In this document: positions 1-7,827 of the stretch, piece by piece
Layout of the letters: every line of letters begins with the position of its first letter
Numbering within the stretch: position 1 is the first letter of the stretch
Source: JAJECS01 sp965243625
GTDB taxonomy: Bacteria; Chloroflexota; UBA11872
Assembly (NCBI GenBank): GCA_965243625.1
Contig: CBDEVI010000002.1
Coordinates: forward strand, 992,001 to 1,056,000
Length of the DNA stretch: 64,000 nt
Reading direction: 5' to 3'
Translations under genes and position numbers: made by a program
Notes under the pieces: model-generated
What the model was told of the DNA's origin: nothing
The model's database searches: none
Seen by the model: only the letters and a program-made list of their open reading frames with translations

Positions 1-2
1 CC

Positions 3-611
3 GCCAAGCACGCCGCGAATTTCGAATTTGCCCGCGAGCTCAATGGCCTGGTGCGAGATTTCGTGCCCGATCGCGAGCCGGTGCTGGCATTCGGCATCGG
101 TGGGAGGGACTACGAGTGGCTCAAGATTCGCGACTCGCTGGCCGAGGCGGGACGCGAGTACGGGGAGCTTGCCGAGAGAGAGGGGTTCCACCTCGCAATC
201 GAGGCCCACTCCGGCGCCGCCGTCGACCGCACCACCCGCGCGCTGTGGCTGATCGACCAGATCGGCCACGACCGGGTCAAGCTGCACTTCGACATGGTGC
301 ACTTCTTTCTCGCCGGCGAGACGGTTGAAGAGGCGGTTCCGGCGCTGGTCCCGATCACCGGGCATACCCACGTCACGGACACGCGCGTCTACGACGACGG
401 CAGCCTCGACCTGCTGCTCCTCGGCCAAGGCGATCTGGACACCACCGGCTATGTGCGGGCCATGCATGAGGCCGGCTGGGACGACTTCATCACCCTGGAG
501 GTGAGTGGCATGGTCTGGAACAAGCCGGCCTACCTCCCCGTGGCTGCCGCCGAATTCGCTTATGCAACCCTGGACGGCGCATTCCGCGAAGCCGGCGTGC
601 CTCGCGGCTAG
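3..611 (+). CDS. Sugar phosphate isomerase/epimerase, xylose isomerase-like TIM barrel (5' end outside window)
   Basis: Only the C-terminal part is present; the frame is open to the window edge, so the true start lies upstream. The visible part has the metal-ligand pattern of the AP-endonuclease-2/xylose isomerase-like barrel: a glutamate in IEAHSG, an aspartate and histidine in HFDMVHF, a histidine in ITGHTHVTD and a final glutamate in ITLEVSG. Family members isomerise or epimerise sugars, keto-sugars or inosose. It is followed after 9 bases by a Gfo/Idh/MocA dehydrogenase, a very common pairing in sugar and inositol catabolic operons, which supports a carbohydrate role. The substrate cannot be told from the sequence. 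Confidence 0.85.
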   Translation, partial: AKHAANFEFARELNGLVRDFVPDREPVLAFGIGGRDYEWLKIRDSLAEAGREYGELAEREGFHLAIEAHSGAAVDRTTRALWLIDQIGHDRVKLHFDMVHFFLAGETVEEAVPALVPITGHTHVTDTRVYDDGSLDLLLLGQGDLDTTGYVRAMHEAGWDDFITLEVSGMVWNKPAYLPVAAAEFAYATLDGAFREAGVPRG

Positions 612-620
612 GAGACTGAC

Positions 621-1712
621 ATGACGCCATCCGACGAACTCGCCATCGGCATCATTGGCGCCGGCAGCATCGGCACGCGCCACTATTCAAACCTGGAGTT
701 CATTCCCGGCAACCGAGTCGTCGCCGTATGTGATGCCGACGACGCCCAAGCCACCAAGCTGGCAAGCCGGGCCGGCGCCCGCACCTATCCGTCGGTGGAC
801 GCGATGTTCGACGCCGAGCCCGGGCTGGACGCCGTCCTCATCTGCGTGCCGCCTGGGATCCGACGCCAAGTGTTCGAGCGGGCGGCCGAGCGAGACGTAG
901 CCGTATTCTGTGAGAAGCCGCCGGCGGACTCCCTGGAGCACGCCCAAGCCGTGGCCCACATCGTGCGAGACAGCGGCATCGTGTGCATGGCCGGATTCAA
1001 CATGCGCTACCTGCCGCCGGTTCAGCGAATGCGCGAGCTGCTCGCTAGCCGGACGGTGAGCCTTGTGCTGTGCACCTATCTCAGCGCCCCGGCGCTCACG
1101 GGCGGGTTCCGCCCGTGGTTTTTTGACAAAGCCCGCTCTGGCGGCCCCTTGCTAGACCAAGCCATCCATTACGCCGATCTCATGCGCTATCTCGTCGGTG
1201 AGATTACGAGTGTCCACGCGTTCGGCAGCAACGTGGCGCGCCCCAAGGGTCCTGGCTTTACGGTCGAGGACACCGCCGTCAGCACGATCCAGTTCGAGTC
1301 CGGCGCGGTGGGCTACCAGGTGCATTCATGGGCGGCGCCCTGGGGGTACACGAAGTTCGAGTTCAATGGCCCGGATTTCCACCTGGAACTGGAACCCGCC
1401 GGAAACGCACCGGGCGTGTTCGGCACCATCGGCGATCCGAAGGGTGAAGGAACCGTCGTCAACGACGCGTTTCCACGAGCCGCAAGCTTGGGCCGCGACG
1501 GCTCGCGGAAACCCGACGCGCCACTCGACGCGCCGCCCGACTTCATGCACTACCAGGAGATGACCACGTTCCTGGACGCGGTCCGCACGGGCGACACCTC
1601 CGGCATCCTGAGCTCCTATGCCGACGGCATGCGCAGTCTGGCGGTCGTGCTGGCCATGAATCGTTCAATCGATTCCGGGCAGGTCGAGCCCGTGGTGGTA
1701 CCCGCCGTCTAG
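621..1712 (+). CDS. Gfo/Idh/MocA family NAD(P)-dependent oxidoreductase
   Basis: This 363-residue protein has an N-terminal Rossmann fold with the dinucleotide motif GAGSIG at residues 13-18 and the family EKPP signature at 98-101, followed by the usual C-terminal alpha/beta substrate domain (about 130-350). Length is normal. A good ribosome site (AGGAG) lies just before the ATG. It is in an operon with the upstream sugar isomerase, so it probably oxidises or reduces a sugar, cyclitol or sugar acid; the actual substrate is unknown. A second, distinct member of the family is at 37007-38176. Confidence 0.92.
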   Translation: MTPSDELAIGIIGAGSIGTRHYSNLEFIPGNRVVAVCDADDAQATKLASRAGARTYPSVDAMFDAEPGLDAVLICVPPGIRRQVFERAAERDVAVFCEKPPADSLEHAQAVAHIVRDSGIVCMAGFNMRYLPPVQRMRELLASRTVSLVLCTYLSAPALTGGFRPWFFDKARSGGPLLDQAIHYADLMRYLVGEITSVHAFGSNVARPKGPGFTVEDTAVSTIQFESGAVGYQVHSWAAPWGYTKFEFNGPDFHLELEPAGNAPGVFGTIGDPKGEGTVVNDAFPRAASLGRDGSRKPDAPLDAPPDFMHYQEMTTFLDAVRTGDTSGILSSYADGMRSLAVVLAMNRSIDSGQVEPVVVPAV

Positions 1713-1770
1713 AGACCTGGGCCGCGGGTTTCAGCTAGAAGCGGGTCCGTCGGCCTCGCCGAGCCGCGCG

Positions 1771-2250
1771 TCACTCAACGGGCCAAATGACCTCGGTCTG
1801 AAACTCCGAAGGATCCTCGACGTCGAAGGGATCGTTGAGGTAGATCTCGATGGGACCGCCAGCCGGCGTGAGGCCGCGATCCCGGATCCAATCCACCATC
1901 GAGTTGTGCGCGTCCATCAGGTTTTCGTACGGCCCCGTATGGATCATGCGGGCCACCCGCCCCGCCGGAAGCTGGCTGGCCACGACCAGGTCGCCGCCTT
2001 CGATCGCCCACTCCACGGGGAATCCGGTCTCGGCGCGCTTGACCTCGTCGGTCATCGCCAGATAGCGGGTGAATGGCGGCCCCACGGGGCTCATCTGGGC
2101 GCGCGTCAGATACTCCTGCACCGCGTCCAGGGCGTGTCCCATCAACTCGCCCACGTCGCGTCCGCCGAAGTTGAATCGCACGACGAGGGTTGGCTGAGAC
2201 GAGACGTGCTGGAGCGTAATGTCGCTGGTCGTTGAGCCGTTCGTAGTCAT
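1771..2250 (-). CDS. GyrI-like/AraC effector-binding-domain protein
   Basis: A 159-residue cytoplasmic protein with the SHV-type small-molecule-binding fold seen in GyrI and in the C-terminal domain of some AraC/MerR regulators: VSSQPTLVVRF near the N-terminus, PPFTRYLAM in the middle, and RMIHTGPYENL near residue 105 are typical of stand-alone members. There is no helix-turn-helix, so it is not itself a DNA-binding regulator. Such proteins bind, and in some cases hydrolyse, small hydrophobic compounds. It is convergent with the Gfo/Idh/MocA gene and divergent from the dioxygenase at 2442. Function is inferred from fold only. Confidence 0.7.
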   Translation of the reverse strand: MTTNGSTTSDITLQHVSSQPTLVVRFNFGGRDVGELMGHALDAVQEYLTRAQMSPVGPPFTRYLAMTDEVKRAETGFPVEWAIEGGDLVVASQLPAGRVARMIHTGPYENLMDAHNSMVDWIRDRGLTPAGGPIEIYLNDPFDVEDPSEFQTEVIWPVE

Positions 2251-2441
2251 TCAGATCGCAGGCGTTTCGGCTGAATGCCGGAATGCGCTTGGGATGATCG
2301 CACAGATTGCGACCAACGCCGGAACGGCTCCGCGCCGGGGTCCCGTGCCTTCCGACACGCGGCAATTCTGGACGACGAGCGAATCCGGAGATACTCGGAT
2401 ACCCTGATGGCGACGGGTCCGCGAGCCACGGAGGCAACGCC

Positions 2442-3347
2442 ATGACGCCAGAGCAAATCCTCTCCCATCCGCCGCGCGTGCTGACCCAGGCTCAGCGCGA
2501 GTCGTACTTCGAGAAGGGATATGTCCTCGTCGAGAACGTCGTGCCCGACGAGTGGATCGAACGGCTGCGCGACGTCACGAACGAATTCGTCGAGCGGAGC
2601 CGCGAAATCACGGAGTCCGACGCCGTGTGGGACCTGGAGCCCGACCACACCGCCGAGAGTCCCCGCCTCCGCCGCCTGACAAGCCCCGTCGAGCAACACG
2701 CCGCGTACTGGGAGTTCGCCTCGGACTCCATCGTGGCCGACGTGGCGGCGGACGTTGTCGGGCCCCACGTGAAGTTTCACCACTCGAAGCTGAACTTCAA
2801 ATGGGCGGAAGGCGGCGAAGAGGTGAAGTGGCACCAGGACGTGCAGTTCTGGCCCCACACGAACTACTCGCCGGCAACGATCGGCACCTTGCTCTACGAC
2901 TGCGGTCCCGACCAAGGACCGCTGGGCGGCCTGCCCGGCAGCCACAATGGCCCGCTCTTCGACCTCTACAACGACGACGGGACCTGGAACGGCGCGCTTT
3001 CCGACGCCGACGCGGCCAGCCTGGACCTGGAGAACGTCGAGTACATGACCGGTCCCGCAGGCTCGCTGACGATCCACAACTGCCGCACCGTCCACGGATC
3101 GCCGCCGAACCAATCGGACACCGGCCGGCCGCTGCTGCTCTACGCCTATTCCTCCGCCGATGCCTTCACCTACACCTATAATCCAATTATGTCGAGTTAC
3201 TACGGCACGATCGTGCGCGGCAATCCGGCCCGATATGCACACCACGATCCGCGTCCGTGCCAGATCCCGCCGGACTGGTCGGGGGGCTATCAATCCCTCT
3301 TCGCGACGCAGCAAGGCGAGGACGAGGACGTAGCTCCCGGCATGTAG
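2442..3347 (+). CDS. Phytanoyl-CoA dioxygenase (PhyH) family Fe(II)/2-oxoglutarate oxygenase
   Basis: A 301-residue protein of the PhyH family, which hydroxylates varied small substrates using Fe(II), O2 and 2-oxoglutarate. The double-stranded beta-helix core carries the iron-binding triad: H131 and D133 in WHQDVQFW and H218 in CRTVHGSPP, with R229 placed to bind 2-oxoglutarate. The frame is open further upstream, but the ATG at 2442 is chosen because GGAGG at 2430-2434 sits seven bases before it and the protein then begins like other family members. Substrate unknown. A more diverged family member lies convergently at 3386-4567. Confidence 0.9.
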   Translation: MTPEQILSHPPRVLTQAQRESYFEKGYVLVENVVPDEWIERLRDVTNEFVERSREITESDAVWDLEPDHTAESPRLRRLTSPVEQHAAYWEFASDSIVADVAADVVGPHVKFHHSKLNFKWAEGGEEVKWHQDVQFWPHTNYSPATIGTLLYDCGPDQGPLGGLPGSHNGPLFDLYNDDGTWNGALSDADAASLDLENVEYMTGPAGSLTIHNCRTVHGSPPNQSDTGRPLLLYAYSSADAFTYTYNPIMSSYYGTIVRGNPARYAHHDPRPCQIPPDWSGGYQSLFATQQGEDEDVAPGM

Positions 3348-3385
3348 GACGCCGACGGCACCGCGAATCGCGCCGGTCCACAGGG

Positions 3386-4567
3386 CTAAGCGGCTGCGCC
3401 CCAGCTGGTAATGAATTCGTCGACGCCGAATCCCGCCGGCATATCGTTGTTTGCGTAGCCCGCCGGGCCGTCCTGAAAGCCCGGCACGACGTGGTCGTCG
3501 GGCGCGCGCAGCGCGGAATCGAGCGTGGCGAACCGGCGCTCAATCGACTCGATCTCGCTGGCGGAAAAGGCATCCGCAATGTCCTTGCGCCGATCAAATC
3601 CGGCGCGATCGGTTCGGGCCAGGCCGGCGAGGCGTAGGACCAGCTTGGACAGCAGCACCAGGGCCACCATGCGACCCTCGGCACCGGGATGCAGGATCGC
3701 CAACTGTCGCTGGAATTCGTCGGCATCTCGCTCGAGCACCGCGCGAAGCACCGCCTCGATCACCCGCCGCTCGTCGGCATGCAGCTCGAAGAAGAACTCG
3801 AACTTGCGGCGGGTGTCGGCGGAAAGGCGGCTCGTGAAATCCAGGTCCCAATTGAACGCGTGGGCGTGCGGATAGAGGGCGGCGCCAAACGCCCGGTAAC
3901 CGAGATGGACTGTGCGGCGCAGCCTGGCGCTGTAGTCGCTGCCCCAATGCAGCATCGTGTTGAGATAGACCACGGCGTCGCCAGCGTTCAGCTCCACGGG
4001 GATGCTGCCGGGCAGGGGCACCGACGGGTCGCGCGCAAGGATGCGGTTTTCTTCGTCGGTATTCACGCGCCAGTGGCTGCCGGGCACCACCCACAGCACC
4101 GAGTCGTCGTAGAGCGGGAGGTTCCACTGCACGTACGCCGGGCCGTTGGCTCGCGCGTCGAGCTGCAGTCCAGCCAGGGGAGCGAGTGACGCCGGTCGGA
4201 TGTCGCGGTGCCAGCGATCCGGACCGTGGTCCACCGAGGGGTTGCACATCAGCGACATCAGCGTCGGCGCGGCGTGTGGCGCCTGCATCAGCCGGCGGCT
4301 CACGCCCAGCGTGCCCTCTTCCAGGCAAAGTTCCACCGCTTCCGCGGTCGCCGCATCGACCACGCTCTGTATCAGGACCCGCGGCTGCCGGGCAAAGTAG
4401 CTGTCCGGCCATTGGCCCGCCGCGTCCCGTTCGCTCCGCCATCGGTCGAACTGCCGGCTGACCAGGACCTCGAACGTCGCCCGGAGCCCGTCCAGTCGCT
4501 CGGGCGGAATCGTTCGCCTGATGATCACGTAGCCGTGCTCGGCGAGCTCAGACCGGAGATCAGGCAT
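3386..4567 (-). CDS. Phytanoyl-CoA dioxygenase family protein with long C-terminal extension
   Basis: A 393-residue PhyH-type protein beginning MPDLRSELAEHGYVIIRR, the usual start of the fold. H120 and D122 (RWHRDIRP) and H207 (NTMLHWGS) form the iron triad, with a following RLRRTVHLGY strand supplying the 2-oxoglutarate arginine. About 120 residues after the core (from about 270) are helical, lack recognisable motifs and make the protein longer than ordinary members. A start 15 codons upstream is possible, but the chosen ATG leaves the conserved N-terminus intact. It is only distantly like the dioxygenase at 2442-3347, so the two are not a recent duplication. Confidence 0.82.
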   Translation of the reverse strand: MPDLRSELAEHGYVIIRRTIPPERLDGLRATFEVLVSRQFDRWRSERDAAGQWPDSYFARQPRVLIQSVVDAATAEAVELCLEEGTLGVSRRLMQAPHAAPTLMSLMCNPSVDHGPDRWHRDIRPASLAPLAGLQLDARANGPAYVQWNLPLYDDSVLWVVPGSHWRVNTDEENRILARDPSVPLPGSIPVELNAGDAVVYLNTMLHWGSDYSARLRRTVHLGYRAFGAALYPHAHAFNWDLDFTSRLSADTRRKFEFFFELHADERRVIEAVLRAVLERDADEFQRQLAILHPGAEGRMVALVLLSKLVLRLAGLARTDRAGFDRRKDIADAFSASEIESIERRFATLDSALRAPDDHVVPGFQDGPAGYANNDMPAGFGVDEFITSWGAAA

Positions 4568-4639
4568 TTGCCTGCCCTTCACGCCCGGTACGACGTCCCT
4601 CCGAGGGCACATGCCACCTTGCTGACCTACGTTGGTGGA

Positions 4640-5365
4640 TCAACTGCTTCCTCGATCTCCGAAGAGGGTCGGTTGCGAGTCTCGGTCGGGCGATGCCTGC
4701 GACGCCGGAGCGGCGATTGGCTGGATCAGCTCGGGTCCGCTGTTGGCCACCGCGTTGACGTCGCGGCTGACCGGGTGCCGCCGCAGCACGTCCTCCGCCG
4801 CCGGTCGCAAGAGGGCCGCTTGCCAACCCGGATCGTCATCGCCGGCCGAGAGCCAGGCGTCCCAGTCGTCCGGCTCGAGGATTGCCGGCATGCGGCTGTG
4901 GACGGCCGACATCCATGTGCTCGGCGCCGTAGTGATGATCGTGAATGACCGGCCGAACTCGGCGTGCCACTCCCACAGACCGGCCAATGCCAATGGATGG
5001 CCGTCGGCACGGTGAATGTAGAGCGGCTCACGCCGATTGCGAGGCCCCGTCCACTCATAAAAGCCGTCAGCCGGCACCAGGCAGCGACGCGCGCGAAAGG
5101 CCGCGCGGAAGGCCGGCTTGTCGGCCACCGTCTCGGCGCGCGCATTGATGGTGCGCGCGCCAAACCTCGCGTCCTTGGCCCACGCGGGAATAAGCCCCCA
5201 GCGCATGACCTCCAGTCGTCGAGGGTCATCCAGCACCACCAGCGAATGCTGCGTGGGCGCAACGTTGAAGTTCGGCGGCGGCGCAACCGCCGGCTCGAGC
5301 GGCGCGGACTTGAAGAAGTCCGCGAGGACCTGAGGATCCGAGTGACGGCTATACCTTGCGCACAC
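4640..5365 (-). CDS. yedK: SRAP family protein (YedK/HMCES), abasic-site DNA-protein crosslinker
   Basis: A 241-residue SRAP protein, which shields abasic sites in single-stranded DNA by forming a thiazolidine crosslink through its N-terminal cysteine. Read from the GTG at 5365 the protein begins Met-Cys-Ala-Arg-Tyr, putting the catalytic Cys at position 2 after methionine removal. N74 (INARAE), E104 (DGFYEW) and H156 (VHSRMP) match the other active-site residues of E. coli YedK within a few positions. A TTG three codons upstream would bury the cysteine at position 5 and is rejected. A GIY-YIG protein gene lies 149 bases upstream on the same strand. Confidence 0.93.
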   Translation of the reverse strand: MCARYSRHSDPQVLADFFKSAPLEPAVAPPPNFNVAPTQHSLVVLDDPRRLEVMRWGLIPAWAKDARFGARTINARAETVADKPAFRAAFRARRCLVPADGFYEWTGPRNRREPLYIHRADGHPLALAGLWEWHAEFGRSFTIITTAPSTWMSAVHSRMPAILEPDDWDAWLSAGDDDPGWQAALLRPAAEDVLRRHPVSRDVNAVANSGPELIQPIAAPASQASPDRDSQPTLFGDRGSS

Positions 5366-5394
5366 GAGTGGCAACGCCCCCAGTCGCGACCGGC

Positions 5395-5411
5395 GTCACC
5401 GCCATGGTGAC
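5395..5411. promoter_or_regulatory. Perfect 6-base dyad (GTCACC-N5-GGTGAC)
   Basis: A perfect inverted repeat lies 30 bases upstream of the SRAP start, in the 149-base gap between the SRAP and GIY-YIG genes. Its size and position suit an operator, but nothing identifies a cognate regulator and short dyads occur by chance in GC-rich DNA. A second 7-base inverted repeat (GTTGCAG/CTGCAAC, 5435-5441 and 5468-5474) is in the same gap. Confidence 0.25.
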
Positions 5412-5514
5412 ACGCTGCGGCATCTGCCGTGAGGGTTGCAGATCACACCCAGCCCCACCTGCGCACACTGCAACGTTGTCGGCCCTGAGGTGGCCGAATG
5501 CGGTGTGAGGACTG

Positions 5515-6312
5515 TCAGTTCATTCGGTTCGCGAACGGCAATCGCCCTTGATTGGCTCGTCTGAACTCTTGAATGTGCGTGCGTTCGGCTCGTCGCGGAT
5601 CCGGGTATGGACGCCAGCAAACGAGGAGTTGCCCAGAATTCCGCAATTGCCAGACGATCTCACCGCCTGTGTGAGTTACTACAAGCCCTTGCGAGTGCCT
5701 AATGAGCTGCCGAATTCGCCTGCGCAGTTGGGTCCCCTTGCCGATATAGAGAACCTCAGCGCCCTCGACCCACTTCTCAACGAGACGCTCCACTGGCCAG
5801 GGAAAGCTTACGTTTCCGTTTGTTCGTGCATCGTCGGGCGGGATGAACCTCGGCCTGAAGCCTGGTGGAGCACACAACAGATAGACCCCGCCTTGGCTTG
5901 ATGGGGCGTCAGTTGGCAAACCCTTGTCAATGCACTCAGCGACGGTCACGAATCCCGAGAATCCACCGGATCGCGCATCGTCAAGCGTCACGATCCGCGC
6001 GGCGCGGCCGAGTTGGCGCAACCGAGCCGTGGACTTAGTCGGCGACTGCGATTCGAGTTGCGTAGGTAGAGGCGAGTGGACACGCCGAATCTTCCAGCGC
6101 CGGTTCGATTCCTGATATGCGCCCGTGATTGCTCGCGTCTCGCGCGCGTTACGCAGGATGTCCCTCAGCGGCTTGCCTGGACGGCTTGGGCTGTCCTTCA
6201 ACAGCCCGGCAGCATCTAGCCACTGCGCAGCTTGCACCGCCCCAACCTCGGGCATCCCCTCTGACTTGAGATGCTCCTGCAGAAAGTTCGAGATCGCGCC
6301 TATGTCTGCCAA
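5515..6312 (-). CDS. GIY-YIG domain protein with uncharacterised N-terminal region
   Basis: The C-terminal 125 residues of this 265-residue protein form a GIY-YIG nuclease-type domain: GVYLL at 142-146 (the GIY strand), VLYIGKGTQLRRRI at 187-200 (YIG strand and arginine helix), a conserved acidic region AERTHIQEF (E243 or E249 as metal ligand) and a terminal asparagine (FANRMN). The first 120 residues have a basic segment (RNARETRAI..RRWKIRRV, 54-78) suited to binding nucleic acid and match no family I recognise. The gene is visibly less GC-rich than its neighbours, hinting at acquisition. It lies upstream of the SRAP gene on the same strand; a repair or restriction-like role is possible but unproven. 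Confidence 0.75.
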   Translation of the reverse strand: MADIGAISNFLQEHLKSEGMPEVGAVQAAQWLDAAGLLKDSPSRPGKPLRDILRNARETRAITGAYQESNRRWKIRRVHSPLPTQLESQSPTKSTARLRQLGRAARIVTLDDARSGGFSGFVTVAECIDKGLPTDAPSSQGGVYLLCAPPGFRPRFIPPDDARTNGNVSFPWPVERLVEKWVEGAEVLYIGKGTQLRRRIRQLIRHSQGLVVTHTGGEIVWQLRNSGQLLVCWRPYPDPRRAERTHIQEFRRANQGRLPFANRMN

Positions 6313-6352
6313 GCCGTCACCTCGCTAACTTTGCAGCGAACGCCTTTGTACA

Positions 6353-7636
6353 TCACGGCCCTGCCGAGACTTTGCGTATTGCCCGGCGATAGAAGGGTGA
6401 CGCCACCGGTCCGTCGAGCAATGGGTCACGCGTCTCGCGCATCCAGTTCGCCAGCTTGGCATCCAGCTCGGCCTCGATGCGTGCGTAATCCGCGTGGCCG
6501 GCCAGGTTGGACCGTTCATCGGGATCGGACCGCAGGTCGTACAGCTCGGCGGGCGCGTGCACCGACGGCTCCAGTCGGCCGGCCAGGTCACGGTAGGCGC
6601 CGCCTCCCGCAACGTCAGCCGGGACCTCGACACCCAATCCGGCCTCGAAGTTTCGGATGTACTTCCAGCCATCGGTTCGGATACCGCGCATGGGGTCGTA
6701 GTAGCTGTGGTAGGTCTTCTCGACGAACAGCTCAGCGTGACCCGGGGACTCACCGGCAGCCAGCGGCAGCAATGAGGCGCCGTGCAGATCGAGCGGGGCC
6801 TGCGCGCCCGTAAGGTCAATCAGCGTTGGCACGACGTCCATGATGCTGGCCATCCCCGGCGGAGCAGCCCCGCCGCTCAGCGGAGTCCCCGGCAGCCGCG
6901 CAATCAGCGAGATTTCGATTCCAGGGTCGTAAAGCGTGCACTTCGCACGGGGGAAGGCAATGCCGTGGTCGCAGACAAAGAGCACCAGCGTCCCATCCAG
7001 CAGCTCGCGCTCTTCCAGCACTCGGATGAGTTGGCCGACATGCGCGTCGGCTCGATTGACGCAGCCCTGAAAGTCGGTCAGGTCGGCGCGCGTGTCCGGC
7101 GCATCCCGCAGGTGGGCGGGCACGGTGATCCCCTTGGCGTCGAACGGCAAGCCGCCGAAGCCGTGATCGCTCACACGGTGGGTCTCGCTGAGACCAATCT
7201 GCACCACGAACGGAACCTTGGGGGCGGCGTCGATGAATGCGGACATCCCCGCAATGATCGACGCAACGTTGCGACCCTCGTCGTACACGTCATTGCCGAT
7301 GCGCCGGGGATCGCGCGCGGCGTGCTCCACGCCCCAGTGGCCGCTGCGGTATCCCGCCGTGCGCAGGATCTGCGGGATGGTGCGCTCGTCGGAATGCAGG
7401 TCCCAGCGATGCTCCCCGTGCGTGAGCCCCATGGTGCCGTTGGCGTGGGGATAGCGGCCGGTCGTGAGGCTCGCTCGGCTCGGCGAGCACTGCGGCGCCG
7501 TGGTGTAGGCATCGAACCGCACCCCTTCAGCCGCCAAACGATTGAGATTTGGCGTTTCCACGGTTGCGACGCCATACGGCTCGACAAACCGTCCCGTGTC
7601 GTGAGTGGTGACGATCAGGACATTTGGACGCTGCAT
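6353..7636 (-). CDS. Sulfatase (arylsulfatase/heparan-N-sulfatase type, alkaline phosphatase fold)
   Basis: A 427-residue type I sulfatase. The hallmark C-S-P-S-R motif is at residues 50-54; C50 is the cysteine converted to formylglycine, followed by ASLTTGRYPH. The N-terminal metal-binding start NVLIVTTHDTGR and later VLFVCDHG supply calcium ligands. The C-terminal half (GMRGIRTDGWKYIRNF; SDPDERSNLA) resembles the S1_8/S1_11-like N-sulfoglucosamine sulfohydrolases. No signal peptide is visible with the ATG at 7636, so it is probably cytoplasmic unless an upstream start is used. No anaerobic sulfatase-maturating enzyme or FGE gene is nearby. Confidence 0.92.
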   Translation of the reverse strand: MQRPNVLIVTTHDTGRFVEPYGVATVETPNLNRLAAEGVRFDAYTTAPQCSPSRASLTTGRYPHANGTMGLTHGEHRWDLHSDERTIPQILRTAGYRSGHWGVEHAARDPRRIGNDVYDEGRNVASIIAGMSAFIDAAPKVPFVVQIGLSETHRVSDHGFGGLPFDAKGITVPAHLRDAPDTRADLTDFQGCVNRADAHVGQLIRVLEERELLDGTLVLFVCDHGIAFPRAKCTLYDPGIEISLIARLPGTPLSGGAAPPGMASIMDVVPTLIDLTGAQAPLDLHGASLLPLAAGESPGHAELFVEKTYHSYYDPMRGIRTDGWKYIRNFEAGLGVEVPADVAGGGAYRDLAGRLEPSVHAPAELYDLRSDPDERSNLAGHADYARIEAELDAKLANWMRETRDPLLDGPVASPFYRRAIRKVSAGP

Positions 7637-7827
7637 GGTCGCCAATGTAGGTGGCGGCAGACGGGTGCGCACATCGTCCGAGTCGGGCAGTCGCCGACAG
7701 CGCCCGGCACTGCAGTTGGCTCACTGCTACTATCCCCGCACCAACCTAATTGGATTCCCATTCCCTGATTAGCGCCGTCAACCAGCGCCAGACGCCCGCC
7801 GGACATCAAGCGCGAGTCGTTGATCGA

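Noticed and set aside
2247..3314. 355-codon open frame on the minus strand opposite the dioxygenase
   Set aside because: It is the antisense of a gene with intact PhyH motifs, its translation is low-complexity Val/Arg/Gly-rich sequence without domains, and GC-rich DNA often leaves such frames open.
4640..6312. Defence island or restriction-modification system formed by the SRAP and GIY-YIG genes
   Set aside because: No methyltransferase, helicase or other defence gene is adjacent; both neighbours are metabolic. Two genes are not enough to claim a system.
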